From: Neopusillimonas maritima | GTDB lineage: Bacteria > Pseudomonadota > Gammaproteobacteria > Burkholderiales > Burkholderiaceae_B | Length of the DNA stretch: 64,000 nucleotides | NCBI RefSeq assembly: GCF_040930455.2 | Contig: NZ_CP170494.1 | Direction: 5' to 3' (one strand) | Shown here: in pieces, positions 50,368 to 61,753 of the stretch | How positions within the stretch are numbered: the first letter of the stretch is position 1 | How the letters are laid out: each line of letters starts with the position of its first letter | Program-made: the position numbers and the translations under genes | The notes under the pieces: model-generated | Told to the model about the DNA's origin: nothing | The model's database searches: none | The model's input: the letters and a program-made list of their open reading frames with translations, nothing else

Positions 50368-51702
50368 ATGCCGAGTACTCAACAAGCCTGCAATGAACGC
50401 TTTGCCATCCGAGGGCCGTTCATCACATTCAACAACAACCCGTTTAGCGTGGGCGATGAAAACGCATTGGTTCACGAATCCGATGGTTTAATCATTATCA
50501 ACGACGGAACGATTGAGTACGCCGGAGCCTATTCAGACGGCGCGTCACGGCTGGAAGGCTGCGAGGTGAAATCTTTTCCCAACCACCTCATCACTCCAGG
50601 TTTCATCGACACGCATGTTCACTACCCCCAGCTGCCTATTATCGGGGCCTACGGTGCACAACTAATCGACTGGCTCAATACTTATACATTTGTGGCCGAG
50701 CAACGGTACGATGACCTGGGATACGCAGGGCAGGTATCGCGCATATTCCTCGATGAGCTCGCCCGAAACGGCACCACCACTGCGGCCGTTTACTGCACGG
50801 TGCACCCCAACTCGGTCGAGGCCTTTTTCAAGGAAGCCCACGCACGCCGACTACGTATGATTGCCGGGAAAATGCTAATGGACCGCAACGCACCCGAAGC
50901 GCTTCAGGATACGGCGCAATCGGGATACGACGATTCCCTTACCCTGCTGCAAAAATGGCACGAAAAGGGTCGGCTGTCTTATGCGATTTCACCCCGGTTT
51001 GCGCCCACCAGCACGGAAGCTCAACTGGAAGCGGCCGGCGCGCTCTGGAAAGCCTACCCTTCAGCCTACATGCAAACCCATGTTTCAGAGAATAAAGACG
51101 AGATTGAATGGGTAAAGGAATTATTTCCTGATCGTGCCAACTATATCGATGTTTATGCTCACTATGGGCTAACCGGCCCCCGCGCCCTGTTCGGCCATGC
51201 CATTTACCTTGAAGAAACGGAATGGAATCATTTAGCTGAAACCGACTCATCGGTCATTCATTGCCCGACATCGAATACATTTCTGGGTAGCGGTTTCTTC
51301 AATTTTCAGCGCGCACTCCAGCCCGAATCAGCCGGCCTGGCGGTACGCACGGGCCTGGCAACCGACGTTGGGGGCGGCACCTCGTTATGTATGCTGAAAT
51401 CTATGGGGGAGGCATACAAGGTTGGTCAGTTAAGCGGATACTCGGTTTCCGCCGCAAAGGCTTTTTATTTAGCCACGCGCGGCGCGGCCCAGGCACTGCA
51501 TCTGGATAACGAGATAGGATCAATTGAAGCTGGGATGGAGGCTGATTTGGTCATTCTGAATCCGGCGTCAACGCCGTTACTGGAATTCCGCACGCAATAT
51601 TGCAACTCGATTGAAGAGCTTTTATTCGTTCAAATGACACTGGCTGATGATCGCGCTATTGACACCGTCTACAGCGCAGGCCGGGTTATCAAAGGGGCAT
51701 AA
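50368..51702 (+). CDS. guaD: Guanine deaminase
   Basis: Converts guanine to xanthine and ammonia; amidohydrolase superfamily, 444 residues. Zinc ligands H83 and H85 lie in TPGFIDTHVHYPQ. The downstream motifs MQTHVSENKDEIEWVK, FGHAIYLEE, SVIHCPTSNTFLGSGFF and TDVGGGTSLCMLK (active-site aspartate) are the guanine-deaminase set. It lies between rplC and rpsJ, on the opposite strand to the ribosomal genes, and its 3' end overlaps the convergent permease by 14 bp. Confidence 0.95.
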   Translation: MPSTQQACNERFAIRGPFITFNNNPFSVGDENALVHESDGLIIINDGTIEYAGAYSDGASRLEGCEVKSFPNHLITPGFIDTHVHYPQLPIIGAYGAQLIDWLNTYTFVAEQRYDDLGYAGQVSRIFLDELARNGTTTAAVYCTVHPNSVEAFFKEAHARRLRMIAGKMLMDRNAPEALQDTAQSGYDDSLTLLQKWHEKGRLSYAISPRFAPTSTEAQLEAAGALWKAYPSAYMQTHVSENKDEIEWVKELFPDRANYIDVYAHYGLTGPRALFGHAIYLEETEWNHLAETDSSVIHCPTSNTFLGSGFFNFQRALQPESAGLAVRTGLATDVGGGTSLCMLKSMGEAYKVGQLSGYSVSAAKAFYLATRGAAQALHLDNEIGSIEAGMEADLVILNPASTPLLEFRTQYCNSIEELLFVQMTLADDRAIDTVYSAGRVIKGA

Positions 51703-52474
51703 ACACCCCTGAAACGCCGTCCCATGCCAGCTTGATACCGGTCAGAAAGAGAAAGGTATACATTAAGCGATAGAACGCTTGCGGGTTAACCTTGTCGTGC
51801 AGCCATACGCCAAGCAAAACCCCAATAACGGCCAGCGGTGACAGCACCAGGGAAGTTCCTAAATTCGTCGCATCCAACAGGCCCAAAACGGCGTAGGGGA
51901 TCAACTTCACATAGTTGACGATGGCAAAGAAAATGGTAACCGTGCCAACCAGCATGCGGGTGTCAAGCCGCTTGGGTAACAAATAGATCATAATGGGTGG
52001 GGCACCCGCATGGGCAAGAAAGCTGGTAAACCCCGACAACATGCCCCAAAAGCCGCCCGAGATATGATCACGCAGCGGCGGTACCTCTTTTGCCGGCCTG
52101 ACAGGCCGCAAACCTTTCGTCCAGTGATTCAAAGTGAACAAAACAGCCATTACACCCAGAATCAACTTCAACGCATCGTCGCTAATATATTCAAATGTGA
52201 GGTAACCGATTAGCGTGCCCACCATCGCGCCAGGTATCAATTTGATCATCAACTCGCGATCCCAGGAACGAATCCACGCCTTCAGGCCGGTGATATCCAT
52301 TACACAGAGTATGGGCAACATGATGCTGGCCGCCTGCACCGGCGACACCGTTAACGACATCAGCGGCACGGCCAACATACCCAGCCCGCCGGCGAACCCG
52401 CCTTTGCCAATGCCAACAATCAATACCGCCGGTACCGCCACCCAATAAAACCAGGCATCCTGAATCAGGGACAT
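51689..52474 (-). CDS. TauE/SafE (TSUP) family membrane permease
   Basis: 261 residues with about eight hydrophobic segments. Two repeat halves carry the family pattern (IGKGGFAGGLGMLAVPLMSL and GFWGMLSGFTSFLAHAGAPPIMIYLLP). The family exports or imports small organic or sulfur anions. It lies directly downstream of the rpsJ terminator on the same strand and converges with guaD. A purine-related role is suggested only by the neighbour. Confidence 0.88.
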   Translation of the reverse strand: MSLIQDAWFYWVAVPAVLIVGIGKGGFAGGLGMLAVPLMSLTVSPVQAASIMLPILCVMDITGLKAWIRSWDRELMIKLIPGAMVGTLIGYLTFEYISDDALKLILGVMAVLFTLNHWTKGLRPVRPAKEVPPLRDHISGGFWGMLSGFTSFLAHAGAPPIMIYLLPKRLDTRMLVGTVTIFFAIVNYVKLIPYAVLGLLDATNLGTSLVLSPLAVIGVLLGVWLHDKVNPQAFYRLMYTFLFLTGIKLAWDGVSGVFMPL

Positions 52475-52507
52475 AACGCACTTTCCAAATCAAAAGGTGC
52501 AAAGCAA

Positions 52508-52532
52508 AACGCCATGCATTCAGCATGGCGTT
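52508..52532 (-). terminator. Terminator after rpsJ, end of the str operon
   Basis: AACGCCATGC (52508-52517) and GCATGGCGTT (52523-52532) form a perfect 10-bp stem with a 5-base loop. The minus-strand continuation TTTGCTTT is U-rich. It lies 28 bp past the rpsJ stop. Confidence 0.8.
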
Positions 52533-52559
52533 CCATTACGCGTCCAAAACGGTAATTAT

Positions 52560-52871
52560 TTACTGCAGTGCAATTTCAACATCAACACCTGCAGGCAGAT
52601 CAAGGCGCATAAGCGCATCGACAGTCTTGTCGGTTGGGTCAACAATATCCATCAAACGCTGATGGGTACGAATTTCCATTTGGTCACGTGCTGTTTTGTT
52701 CACGTGAGGCGAACTGAGCAAATCGTAACGGCGAATACGAGTGGGCAGAGGTACAGGACCCCGCACAACCGCGCCCGTACGTTTGGCTGTCTCAACAATT
52801 TCAGCCGCAGACTGATCGATCAATTTGTAATCGAAAGCTTTCAAACGGATGCGGATTTTCTGATTTTTCAT
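52560..52871 (-). CDS. rpsJ: 30S ribosomal protein S10
   Basis: 103 residues. IRIRLKAFDYKLIDQSAAEIVETAKRTGA and PLPTRIRRYDLLSSPHVNKTARDQMEIRTHQR are diagnostic. It also acts as NusE in antitermination. It follows tuf by 65 bp, the beta-proteobacterial arrangement, but is cut off from rplC by a terminator and two unrelated genes. Confidence 0.98.
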   Translation of the reverse strand: MKNQKIRIRLKAFDYKLIDQSAAEIVETAKRTGAVVRGPVPLPTRIRRYDLLSSPHVNKTARDQMEIRTHQRLMDIVDPTDKTVDALMRLDLPAGVDVEIALQ

Positions 52872-52936
52872 GGAGATTCCTAAAGAACGATGTAGGCAAA
52901 GGGCTTACGCCCCTTGCCTTTAAAACTAAGTAAAAA

Positions 52937-54127
52937 TTACTTAAGAATTTTAGCGACGACGCCGGCGCCCACGGTACGACCACCTTCGCGAATCGCAAAG
53001 CGCAGACCTTCTTCCATCGCAATCGGGGCAATCAGCTTGACCGTCATGGCCACGTTATCACCGGGCAACACCATTTCCTTGTCGGCCGGCAGATCAATCG
53101 TACCCGTTACGTCGGTCGTACGGAAGTAGAACTGAGGACGATACCCGTTAAAGAACGGCGTATGACGGCCACCCTCTTCCTTGGACAGAATGTACACCTC
53201 GGCTGTAAAGTCGGTGTGCGGGTTGATCGAGCCGGGCTTGGCCAGCACCTGACCACGCTCAACGTCTTCACGCTTGGTGCCACGCAGCAAAATACCCACG
53301 TTATCACCGGCCTGACCCTGGTCAAGCAGCTTGCGGAACATTTCCACGCCCGTGCAAGTGGTCTTGACCGTGTCTTTGATACCCACGATTTCGATCTCTT
53401 CACCGACCTTGACCACACCGCGCTCGATACGGCCCGTTACCACCGTGCCACGACCCGAGATCGAGAACACGTCTTCCACAGGCATCAGGAACGAGCCATC
53501 CACCGCACGCTCTGGCGTGGGAATGTAAGTGTCCAGTGCTTCGGCCAGTGCCATAATGGCTTGCTTGCCCAAAGGACCTTCGTCGCCTTCCAGCGCTTTG
53601 AGTGCCGAACCCTTGATGATCGGGGTGTCGTCGCCGGGGAAGTCGTAGTTGGACAGCAGCTCGCGCACTTCCATTTCCACCAGCTCAAGCAGTTCCTCGT
53701 CATCCACCATGTCGGCCTTGTTCAGGAACACGATGATGTAAGGCACGCCCACCTGGCGGCTCAGCAGAATGTGCTCACGCGTTTGGGGCATGGGGCCGTC
53801 GGCGGCCGATACCACCAGAATCGCGCCGTCCATCTGCGCCGCACCGGTAATCATGTTCTTCACATAGTCGGCGTGGCCCGGGCAATCAACGTGTGCGTAG
53901 TGGCGGGTGGCCGTTTCGTACTCAACGTGCGAAGTGTTAATCGTAATACCGCGTGCCTTCTCTTCAGGAGCCGCGTCAATCTGGTCGTAACCACGCGCCT
54001 CGCCACCGAAGGACGTTGACAGCACCGTGGTCAGCGCCGCGGTGAGTGTCGTTTTGCCGTGGTCAACGTGGCCAATCGTGCCCACGTTTACGTGCGGTTT
54101 GGTCCGCTCAAATTTTCCTTTTGCCAT
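52937..54127 (-). CDS. tuf: Translation elongation factor EF-Tu
   Basis: 396-residue GTPase that delivers aminoacyl-tRNA. G1 GHVDHGKTTLT, G3 DCPGHADYVKNMITGAAQMDG, G4 NKAD and switch region YDQIDAAPEEKARGITINTSHVEYE are intact. Betaproteobacteria usually carry a second tuf copy elsewhere. It is 81 bp after fusA. Confidence 0.99.
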   Translation of the reverse strand: MAKGKFERTKPHVNVGTIGHVDHGKTTLTAALTTVLSTSFGGEARGYDQIDAAPEEKARGITINTSHVEYETATRHYAHVDCPGHADYVKNMITGAAQMDGAILVVSAADGPMPQTREHILLSRQVGVPYIIVFLNKADMVDDEELLELVEMEVRELLSNYDFPGDDTPIIKGSALKALEGDEGPLGKQAIMALAEALDTYIPTPERAVDGSFLMPVEDVFSISGRGTVVTGRIERGVVKVGEEIEIVGIKDTVKTTCTGVEMFRKLLDQGQAGDNVGILLRGTKREDVERGQVLAKPGSINPHTDFTAEVYILSKEEGGRHTPFFNGYRPQFYFRTTDVTGTIDLPADKEMVLPGDNVAMTVKLIAPIAMEEGLRFAIREGGRTVGAGVVAKILK

Positions 54128-54208
54128 GTCTTTTAATCCTATCCGTGATATTCAAGGAAACTAAAAAATTTAACCTGCCTGCCTGTTTTCAGGAAAGCAG
54201 GTACTGCA

Positions 54209-56311
<2,103 letters not shown>

Positions 56312-56326
56312 TTGTGTGTCCTTAAA

Positions 56327-56797
56327 TTACCAACGGAAATGGCTGAAGGCTTTGTTGGCCTCTGCCATTCTGTGTGTGTCCTCGCGTTTCTTCATCGCGG
56401 CGCCACGGCCTTCGGCGGCGTCCATCAGCTCACCGGCCAAACGCAGATCCATCGATTTCTCGCCACGCTTCTTGGCTGCTTCACGCAACCAGCGCATGGC
56501 AAGCGCCAGGCGGCGCACGGGACGCACTTCAACCGGCACTTGATAGTTGGCACCACCGACACGGCGGCTTTTTACTTCAACAACAGGCTTAATGTTGTTA
56601 ATGGCGGTATTAAACACTTCCAGGGGCTCTTTGCCAGTTTTCGCCTGGACTTGGTCAAGCGCGCCGTAAACAATACGTTCGGCGACGGCTTTTTTACCGG
56701 ACAACATAACAACGTTCATAAATTTCGCAAGTTCTACGCTGCTGAATTTTGGATCAGGGAGAATCTCACGTTTGGGGACTTCGCGACGACGAGGCAT
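56327..56797 (-). CDS. rpsG: 30S ribosomal protein S7
   Basis: 156 residues, an assembly initiator of the 30S head. MPRRREVPKREILPDPKFSS, MLSGKKAVAERIVYGALDQV and RRVGGANYQVPVEVRPVRR are diagnostic. The 132-bp gap to rpsL is the place where S7 represses the operon in E. coli. Confidence 0.98.
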   Translation of the reverse strand: MPRRREVPKREILPDPKFSSVELAKFMNVVMLSGKKAVAERIVYGALDQVQAKTGKEPLEVFNTAINNIKPVVEVKSRRVGGANYQVPVEVRPVRRLALAMRWLREAAKKRGEKSMDLRLAGELMDAAEGRGAAMKKREDTHRMAEANKAFSHFRW

Positions 56798-56929
56798 TTT
56801 AAAATTTCCTTGTGACAGTTCAGTTGCCGTTTTAAACGGCGACGGCCATTCATTAACGGAATGACCACTTACATGCCATGAACTATTTCACGGCTGCACT
56901 GAATGACTGGCGAACCAGCCGGGTATTGT

Positions 56930-57304
56930 TTATTTCTTGGGGCGCTTGGCACCGTACTTGGAACGTGACTGCTTGCGATCTTTCACGCCTTGCAAGTCGA
57001 GCGAACCGCGAACAATGTGGTAACGCACACCAGGAAGGTCTTTTACACGGCCACCGCGAACCAGGACCACGGAGTGCTCCTGCAGGTTGTGACCTTCACC
57101 ACCAATGTACGAAATAACTTCGAAACCATTAGTAAGACGAACCTTGGCGACTTTACGCAGTGCCGAGTTAGGTTTTTTAGGGGTAGTGGTATATACACGA
57201 GTACACACACCACGGCGCTGAGGGCAGCTTTCAAGAGCGGGGCTCTTGCTACCGGCGCGGCTAATAGCACGTGGCTTGCGCACGAGTTGAGCAATGGTTG
57301 GCAT
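56930..57304 (-). CDS. rpsL: 30S ribosomal protein S12
   Basis: 124 residues at the decoding centre. TTPKKPNSALRKVAKVRL and GGRVKDLPGVRYHIVRG are intact, with lysines at positions 43 and 88, the residues whose change gives streptomycin resistance; the protein is therefore of the wild-type, sensitive form. It is the first gene of the str operon. Confidence 0.99.
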   Translation of the reverse strand: MPTIAQLVRKPRAISRAGSKSPALESCPQRRGVCTRVYTTTPKKPNSALRKVAKVRLTNGFEVISYIGGEGHNLQEHSVVLVRGGRVKDLPGVRYHIVRGSLDLQGVKDRKQSRSKYGAKRPKK

Positions 57305-57436
57305 GACCTTAATGCATCCTTTAAGTACTAACGTACTGAATTACGTTGTGAACAAAAAACCGGCAACAAACCGATTCCTGAAACTATTGGCAGCGCCCTC
57401 GTTTTCATTATTAATAAAAACGCAACCATAAAAACT

Positions 57437-57463
57437 TGGGCGGTTTCACGCAAAAACCGCCCA
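57437..57463 (-). terminator. Terminator-like hairpin in the str leader
   Basis: TGGGCGGTTT (57437-57446) and AAACCGCCCA (57454-57463) form a 10-bp stem with a 7-base loop, followed on the minus strand by AGTTTTTA. It lies about 137 nt downstream of the putative str start and 133 bp before rpsL. It is either an attenuator within the str leader or, if the real promoter is downstream, the terminator of the upstream operon. Confidence 0.6.
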
Positions 57464-57569
57464 CAACGCATCACAAACGTAAAAGAGCGGGTCTTGCAGC
57501 TATCCGGCTCTGCCGGCACATGCTTTGTGCCGATAAAACTGGCAAGAACACCAGCACAAAACATTTAAC

Positions 57570-57636
57570 GAATACGCGTTACCGCATATTCTTCGGATAG
57601 CTTGCCATGGTAGCACGAAAGTTTTGCAATGGTCAA
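57570..57636 (-). promoter_or_regulatory. Putative str operon promoter with structured leader
   Basis: On the minus strand TTGACC (57631-57636), N18, TACCAT (57607-57612). The predicted start is near 57600, giving a leader of about 295 nt. The leader begins with a near-palindrome (GAATATGCG-GTAA-CGCGTATTC, 57570-57591) and contains a second hairpin (CGGCACA/TGTGCCG, 57514-57532) and the terminator-like stem at 57437. The 386-bp gap between rpsL and the MarR gene holds nothing else recognisable. Confidence 0.6.
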
Positions 57637-57690
57637 TACAACAACGCCCTGCCCGCAACACCGAAGGCGCGCTACAAAGCGATGTTCATA

Positions 57691-58155
57691 TTACCGGCAG
57701 ACATGATCGCCAATTTTTCGCAGGCACTCGGAAAACGATTCCTGCTCTTCCGGGGTGAGTGCCTCGAGGGCGTAATGAATAATTTTATGTGCCGCCGGCC
57801 AGGCTTGAGCGTATTTATCGCGCCCTTCCTGCGTTAAGTAAACGCGGGTTAACCGGCTGTCGTTCGCGTCGGGGTTGCGCCGCACCAGTTTTCGTTGTTC
57901 CATTTGGTCGATAACCCGGCTAAGAACCGGAGGACGAGCCACAATGGCCTTGGCAATTTCACCAATTTTTTTGCCGTCTTCATCGAGCAAATACTGCAAA
58001 ACCCGAAAATGCATGTAAGTGATATCGAGCTGGCGCAAAGAAGAATCCCGCAGATCTTGCTCGAGCCGGAAAATAATTGACGCCATCTGGAAGGCGAAAT
58101 TCCGGTCGAGATCCAGATTGGGAGGTGAAAAGTCTTCTTTGAGCATGGCCGTCAT
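57691..58155 (-). CDS. MarR-family regulator
   Basis: 154 residues from ATG at 58155; a TTG three codons earlier and an ATG three codons later are alternatives, and none has a strong ribosome-binding site. The winged helix includes LDITYMHFRVLQYLLDEDGKKIGEIAKAIVARPPVLSRVIDQMEQRKLVRRNPDANDSRLTRVYLT. MarR proteins usually sense aromatic or other small ligands. It is the last gene after the BMP-type importer operon (77 bp), so control of that operon is likely. Confidence 0.9.
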   Translation of the reverse strand: MTAMLKEDFSPPNLDLDRNFAFQMASIIFRLEQDLRDSSLRQLDITYMHFRVLQYLLDEDGKKIGEIAKAIVARPPVLSRVIDQMEQRKLVRRNPDANDSRLTRVYLTQEGRDKYAQAWPAAHKIIHYALEALTPEEQESFSECLRKIGDHVCR

Positions 58156-58232
58156 TATATTCAATTCCAGAGTAATTCCGTTTGGTCAGACAGCGTTAAT
58201 TTACATTTTCACTGGCATGTGCTGATTGTGGA

Positions 58233-59168
58233 TTAACGCAATTTTACATATCGTCTTAAAGACCTGAACGGTTCGCCCAGCGCGGCCGGCCCAATTGACC
58301 TGCTGGCGAAAAATACCAATGTGCCCAATGCCACCACATACGGGAACATGACAAAGAACTGGTAGGGCACACTGGGATACCAGATTTGAAGCCTTATTTG
58401 CAACGCATCGGCCAAACCAAAACCCATGCAAGCCAGCAGCACACCCAACGGATGCCAACCCCCGAAAACCACGCATGCAATGGCGATAAAGCCACGCCCC
58501 GCCACCATACCTTCAACAAACGCATGAACTTGACCCAGCACCAGGAAAGCGCCCCCCATGCCCGCCATAGCGCCCCCGAATACGACGGCGCCAAACCGCA
58601 AGGCGTTGACACGCAATCCGGCGGCATCCGCCGCTGCCGGATTTTCACCGGCGGCACGCAAAGCCAGGCCCAACGAAGTGCGCGGCATAAGGTAGTAGAG
58701 CAAAAAAGCCAGCGCAATCGCAATATATACGAGAATATTATGACCAAAGACGATCGGCCCTAAAATTGGTATATCACTTAACGGGCCGAAATCGACCTGA
58801 TGAAAATACGGTATGGAAACCGGCGAGGCCCCAATAGTGAGCCGATAGCCAAAACCCGACAATCCGCCGCCCAACACCACCAGGGCCAGCCCGGAAACAA
58901 TTTGATTGGCGCCCAATGTAATTGAAAAGAGCGCATGCACGGCGCCAAGCAATACCCCGCCCAGTACCGCCGCCATCAGGCCAATCCAGGGGCTGCCGGA
59001 CACCACAGCAATCCAGGCGGAAATAAATGCTGAAAACAGCATAATACCTTCCAGCCCCACATTCATGACGCCGGCCCGCTGCCCCACCATTTCGCCTAAC
59101 GCGGCATACGCAATGGAAATACTTAAGCGCACCCCCGCAGCAATCAGACCAATAATAATCAGTTCCAT
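58233..59168 (-). CDS. BMP-type ABC transporter permease 2
   Basis: 311 residues with multiple hydrophobic segments. LGEMVGQRAGVMNVGLEGIMLFSAF and the loop GLALRAAGENPAAADAAGLRVNALRFGAVVFGGAMAGMGGA are typical of nucleoside/BMP importers (NupQ/YufQ-like). It overlaps the other permease by one base (ATGA-like coupling). The set probably imports a nucleobase, nucleoside or related ureide/hydantoin. Confidence 0.9.
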   Translation of the reverse strand: MELIIIGLIAAGVRLSISIAYAALGEMVGQRAGVMNVGLEGIMLFSAFISAWIAVVSGSPWIGLMAAVLGGVLLGAVHALFSITLGANQIVSGLALVVLGGGLSGFGYRLTIGASPVSIPYFHQVDFGPLSDIPILGPIVFGHNILVYIAIALAFLLYYLMPRTSLGLALRAAGENPAAADAAGLRVNALRFGAVVFGGAMAGMGGAFLVLGQVHAFVEGMVAGRGFIAIACVVFGGWHPLGVLLACMGFGLADALQIRLQIWYPSVPYQFFVMFPYVVALGTLVFFASRSIGPAALGEPFRSLRRYVKLR

Positions 59169-60214
59169 TAGTGCGCCTCCTTGCGACGGTTAGACAACGC
59201 CTCAAAGCACAGGAAGCCCAAAATAACGATCCCTTCGATAATCTTGACAATAGGAAAAGGCACACCAACCTCTCGTTGCAGCACACCCGCCCCCACATAA
59301 AACACACCAAACAGCAGGGCCGCCAAGGGAATAAAGGCCGGTGACAAACGCGCCATCAGCGCAATCGCAATGGCGGCCTCACCATAGCCGGAAGCAAAAT
59401 CATCCTGCAAGCGTTCATGAATTGCCGCCACCTGAATACTTCCCGCCAACCCGGCCAGACCACCACTCACCAGCATGGCCAGAACAATAATTCGCCCTTC
59501 CTTAAGGCCGGCGTACCGGGCCGCAAACGGATTTTTGCCAACCGCCGTCAATTTGTACCCGAACGAGGTTTTACCGATAACCACCGCCATCACGATCACC
59601 GCGGCAATCGCCACAAACAAGCCCGCATGTATCCTGGACCCATCAATAATAGGAAACAAAATCAGGCTTTCCGGAAGATAATCAGACCAAGGCATTAGCC
59701 GGGCAGGCTCTTGCAGCGGGCCGCGAATCAGCCAGCTCAGTACCTGCAGCACGATGAAGTTCAACACAATGGTCGTAATGATTTCGCTGGCTCGAAAGCG
59801 CACCTTCAGCCAGCCCACAAACATACCCAACAGGCCCCCGCCCACAAAGCCGAGAAAGAGGTAAACCAGCATATTTAACGGCATGGGCAAATGCGCCACG
59901 TACGGCGCAAATACGAAACTCAGCATGGCACCGGATAATAACTGCCCATCGCCACCAATATTAAAAACACCGGCCCGAAACGCAACGGCAACGCCCAAGC
60001 TAACCAATACAAGCGGTATGCATTGCGTAATGACTTCGTAAAAACCGTTGCGGGTTCCCAAGGTATACGACAATAACGAGGCATACGCCGTGATGGGGTT
60101 CTTGCCGGCAACCAGAATAAACAGCGCCGGAATGAGCAACGTAACGGCAACCACCGCCAGAAACAACCACCACTGATAAGAAGAGGGCCACCGGGTCATC
60201 GATCGGTCATCCAT
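59168..60214 (-). CDS. BMP-type ABC transporter permease 1
   Basis: 348 residues. AGVFNIGGDGQLLSGAMLSF and the loop GYKLTAVGKNPFAARYAGLKEGRIIVLAMLVSGGLAGLAGS match the NupP/YufP permease group. ATG at 60214 with GAGG 7 bp upstream overlaps the end of the ATPase gene by 19 bp. Confidence 0.9.
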   Translation of the reverse strand: MDDRSMTRWPSSYQWWLFLAVVAVTLLIPALFILVAGKNPITAYASLLSYTLGTRNGFYEVITQCIPLVLVSLGVAVAFRAGVFNIGGDGQLLSGAMLSFVFAPYVAHLPMPLNMLVYLFLGFVGGGLLGMFVGWLKVRFRASEIITTIVLNFIVLQVLSWLIRGPLQEPARLMPWSDYLPESLILFPIIDGSRIHAGLFVAIAAVIVMAVVIGKTSFGYKLTAVGKNPFAARYAGLKEGRIIVLAMLVSGGLAGLAGSIQVAAIHERLQDDFASGYGEAAIAIALMARLSPAFIPLAALLFGVFYVGAGVLQREVGVPFPIVKIIEGIVILGFLCFEALSNRRKEAH

Positions 60215-61716
60215 TTTCCTACCTCGTGCAGCGATGTTTCGGAAAGATGGGCCGGGCCATGCAAACGCCCGCCCGATAACACCATAATACGATCAGCCAC
60301 CTGCCAAACCTCTCCCAGGTCGGCCGACGACAACAACACGCCGGCACCTCGCGCACGTGCCGCCAGCAACTCGTTATTCACAAAAGCGATGGTTTGCACA
60401 TCCAAACCGCGGGTTGGATGTGCCGCCAAAATTAATTCAGGTCTGGTGGCCATTTCGCGCGCCAGAACCAGTTTCTGCTGATTACCGCCGGAAAGTTGAT
60501 TCACCCGCGCGCCCAGACCGGGCGTTTTTACCGAATAAGACTTCACCGACTCGGCCAGGTCGGCTAGCAACGGCGCCGGCCGAAGCCAACCTTTCAGGTT
60601 AAAACGCGAACGTCGTAATTGCGTGAGCAAATAGTTGTCTGCCAAGTTGGCACCCGGAAGAACGGCATCACGCAAACGGTCTTCCGGAATATGACACACA
60701 CCCCCGGCACGAACGCGGGCCGAATCCAGCCCCCGGCGACCCGGCGCAAACCAATAATCAAGAAAACCCGAATCGGGTTTGAGCAGGCCCGCCGCCAAAC
60801 TCATCAGTTCAGTTTGTCCATTCCCATCGACGCCGCACAGCGCAAGTATTTCTCCTGAACGAACATCAAAACTGACGCCGTCCAATGCCACCGTTCCGTT
60901 GGGTCGTTTCAACGACACACCTTCAACTTTCAACAAAGATTGCCCTTGCTCAACAGGCGTCACACGCTCGCTTAACGCGGGTAGTGTGTCGCCCACCAGT
61001 AGACGCACCAGATCTTCGCGGGTTTTGCCGCCCACATCCGAAATACTGACAACTTTGCCCAAACGCATCACCACAACACGCTTGCAGCATTCGAGAATAT
61101 CTTCCAGCTTGTGGCTGATGATGATGACGGCCGTGCCTTGCGCGGCCAGTTCGGCGACCATACGGAATAGTGCAGGGCGCTCTTCACGCGCCAACACTGC
61201 CGTTGGCTCATCCAGAATCAAAAGGCGCGGCCTGCGCGCCAGCACCTTCAGAATTTCTACGCGCTGCTGTTCACCAACAGTTAATTTTTCAACACGCTGA
61301 TCGAAAGGAATCGGCATACCCAACTGATCGGCTATGGGTTGTAACTCTTTTTTCAATTGGTCGAGCTTCAACCAGCCTTTGCCCCAACGACGGTCGCCCA
61401 ACGCCAGGTTCTCGGCAACCGTGAAGGCCCCCACCAACTTGAAATGCTGATGCACCATTCCAATGCCGGCGTCGGTTGCGTCACGTGGAGAGTGCAGCAC
61501 AATGGGCTTGCCATCCATTTTGATCACCCCCGAATCAGGGGTGATCAAACCCGAAATCATGTTCATCAGGGTCGACTTTCCGGCGCCGTTTTCACCAAGA
61601 ATGCCAACGACTTCTCCGGGTGCCACATCAAAACCAATATGATCATTGGCAACCAAGGCCCCAAAGGCCTTGGTTAACCCTTCCAGCGACAATAAAGGTG
61701 GTGCGTTAACCGTCAT
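60196..61716 (-). CDS. BMP-type ABC transporter double ATPase
   Basis: 506 residues with two ATPase halves, as in sugar and nucleoside importers. The first half has Walker A GENGAGKS (41-48), signature LTVGEQQRVEIL and Walker B LLILDEPTAVL. The second half has a degenerate Walker A (CGVDGNGQTE), signature LSGGNQQKLVLAREM and a variant Walker B (LILAAHPTRGLD). The asymmetry is normal for this family. Confidence 0.93.
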   Translation of the reverse strand: MTVNAPPLLSLEGLTKAFGALVANDHIGFDVAPGEVVGILGENGAGKSTLMNMISGLITPDSGVIKMDGKPIVLHSPRDATDAGIGMVHQHFKLVGAFTVAENLALGDRRWGKGWLKLDQLKKELQPIADQLGMPIPFDQRVEKLTVGEQQRVEILKVLARRPRLLILDEPTAVLAREERPALFRMVAELAAQGTAVIIISHKLEDILECCKRVVVMRLGKVVSISDVGGKTREDLVRLLVGDTLPALSERVTPVEQGQSLLKVEGVSLKRPNGTVALDGVSFDVRSGEILALCGVDGNGQTELMSLAAGLLKPDSGFLDYWFAPGRRGLDSARVRAGGVCHIPEDRLRDAVLPGANLADNYLLTQLRRSRFNLKGWLRPAPLLADLAESVKSYSVKTPGLGARVNQLSGGNQQKLVLAREMATRPELILAAHPTRGLDVQTIAFVNNELLAARARGAGVLLSSADLGEVWQVADRIMVLSGGRLHGPAHLSETSLHEVGKWMTDR

Positions 61717-61753
61717 GCAACACCGTACTCAAATAACAACATAGGACACCGCT

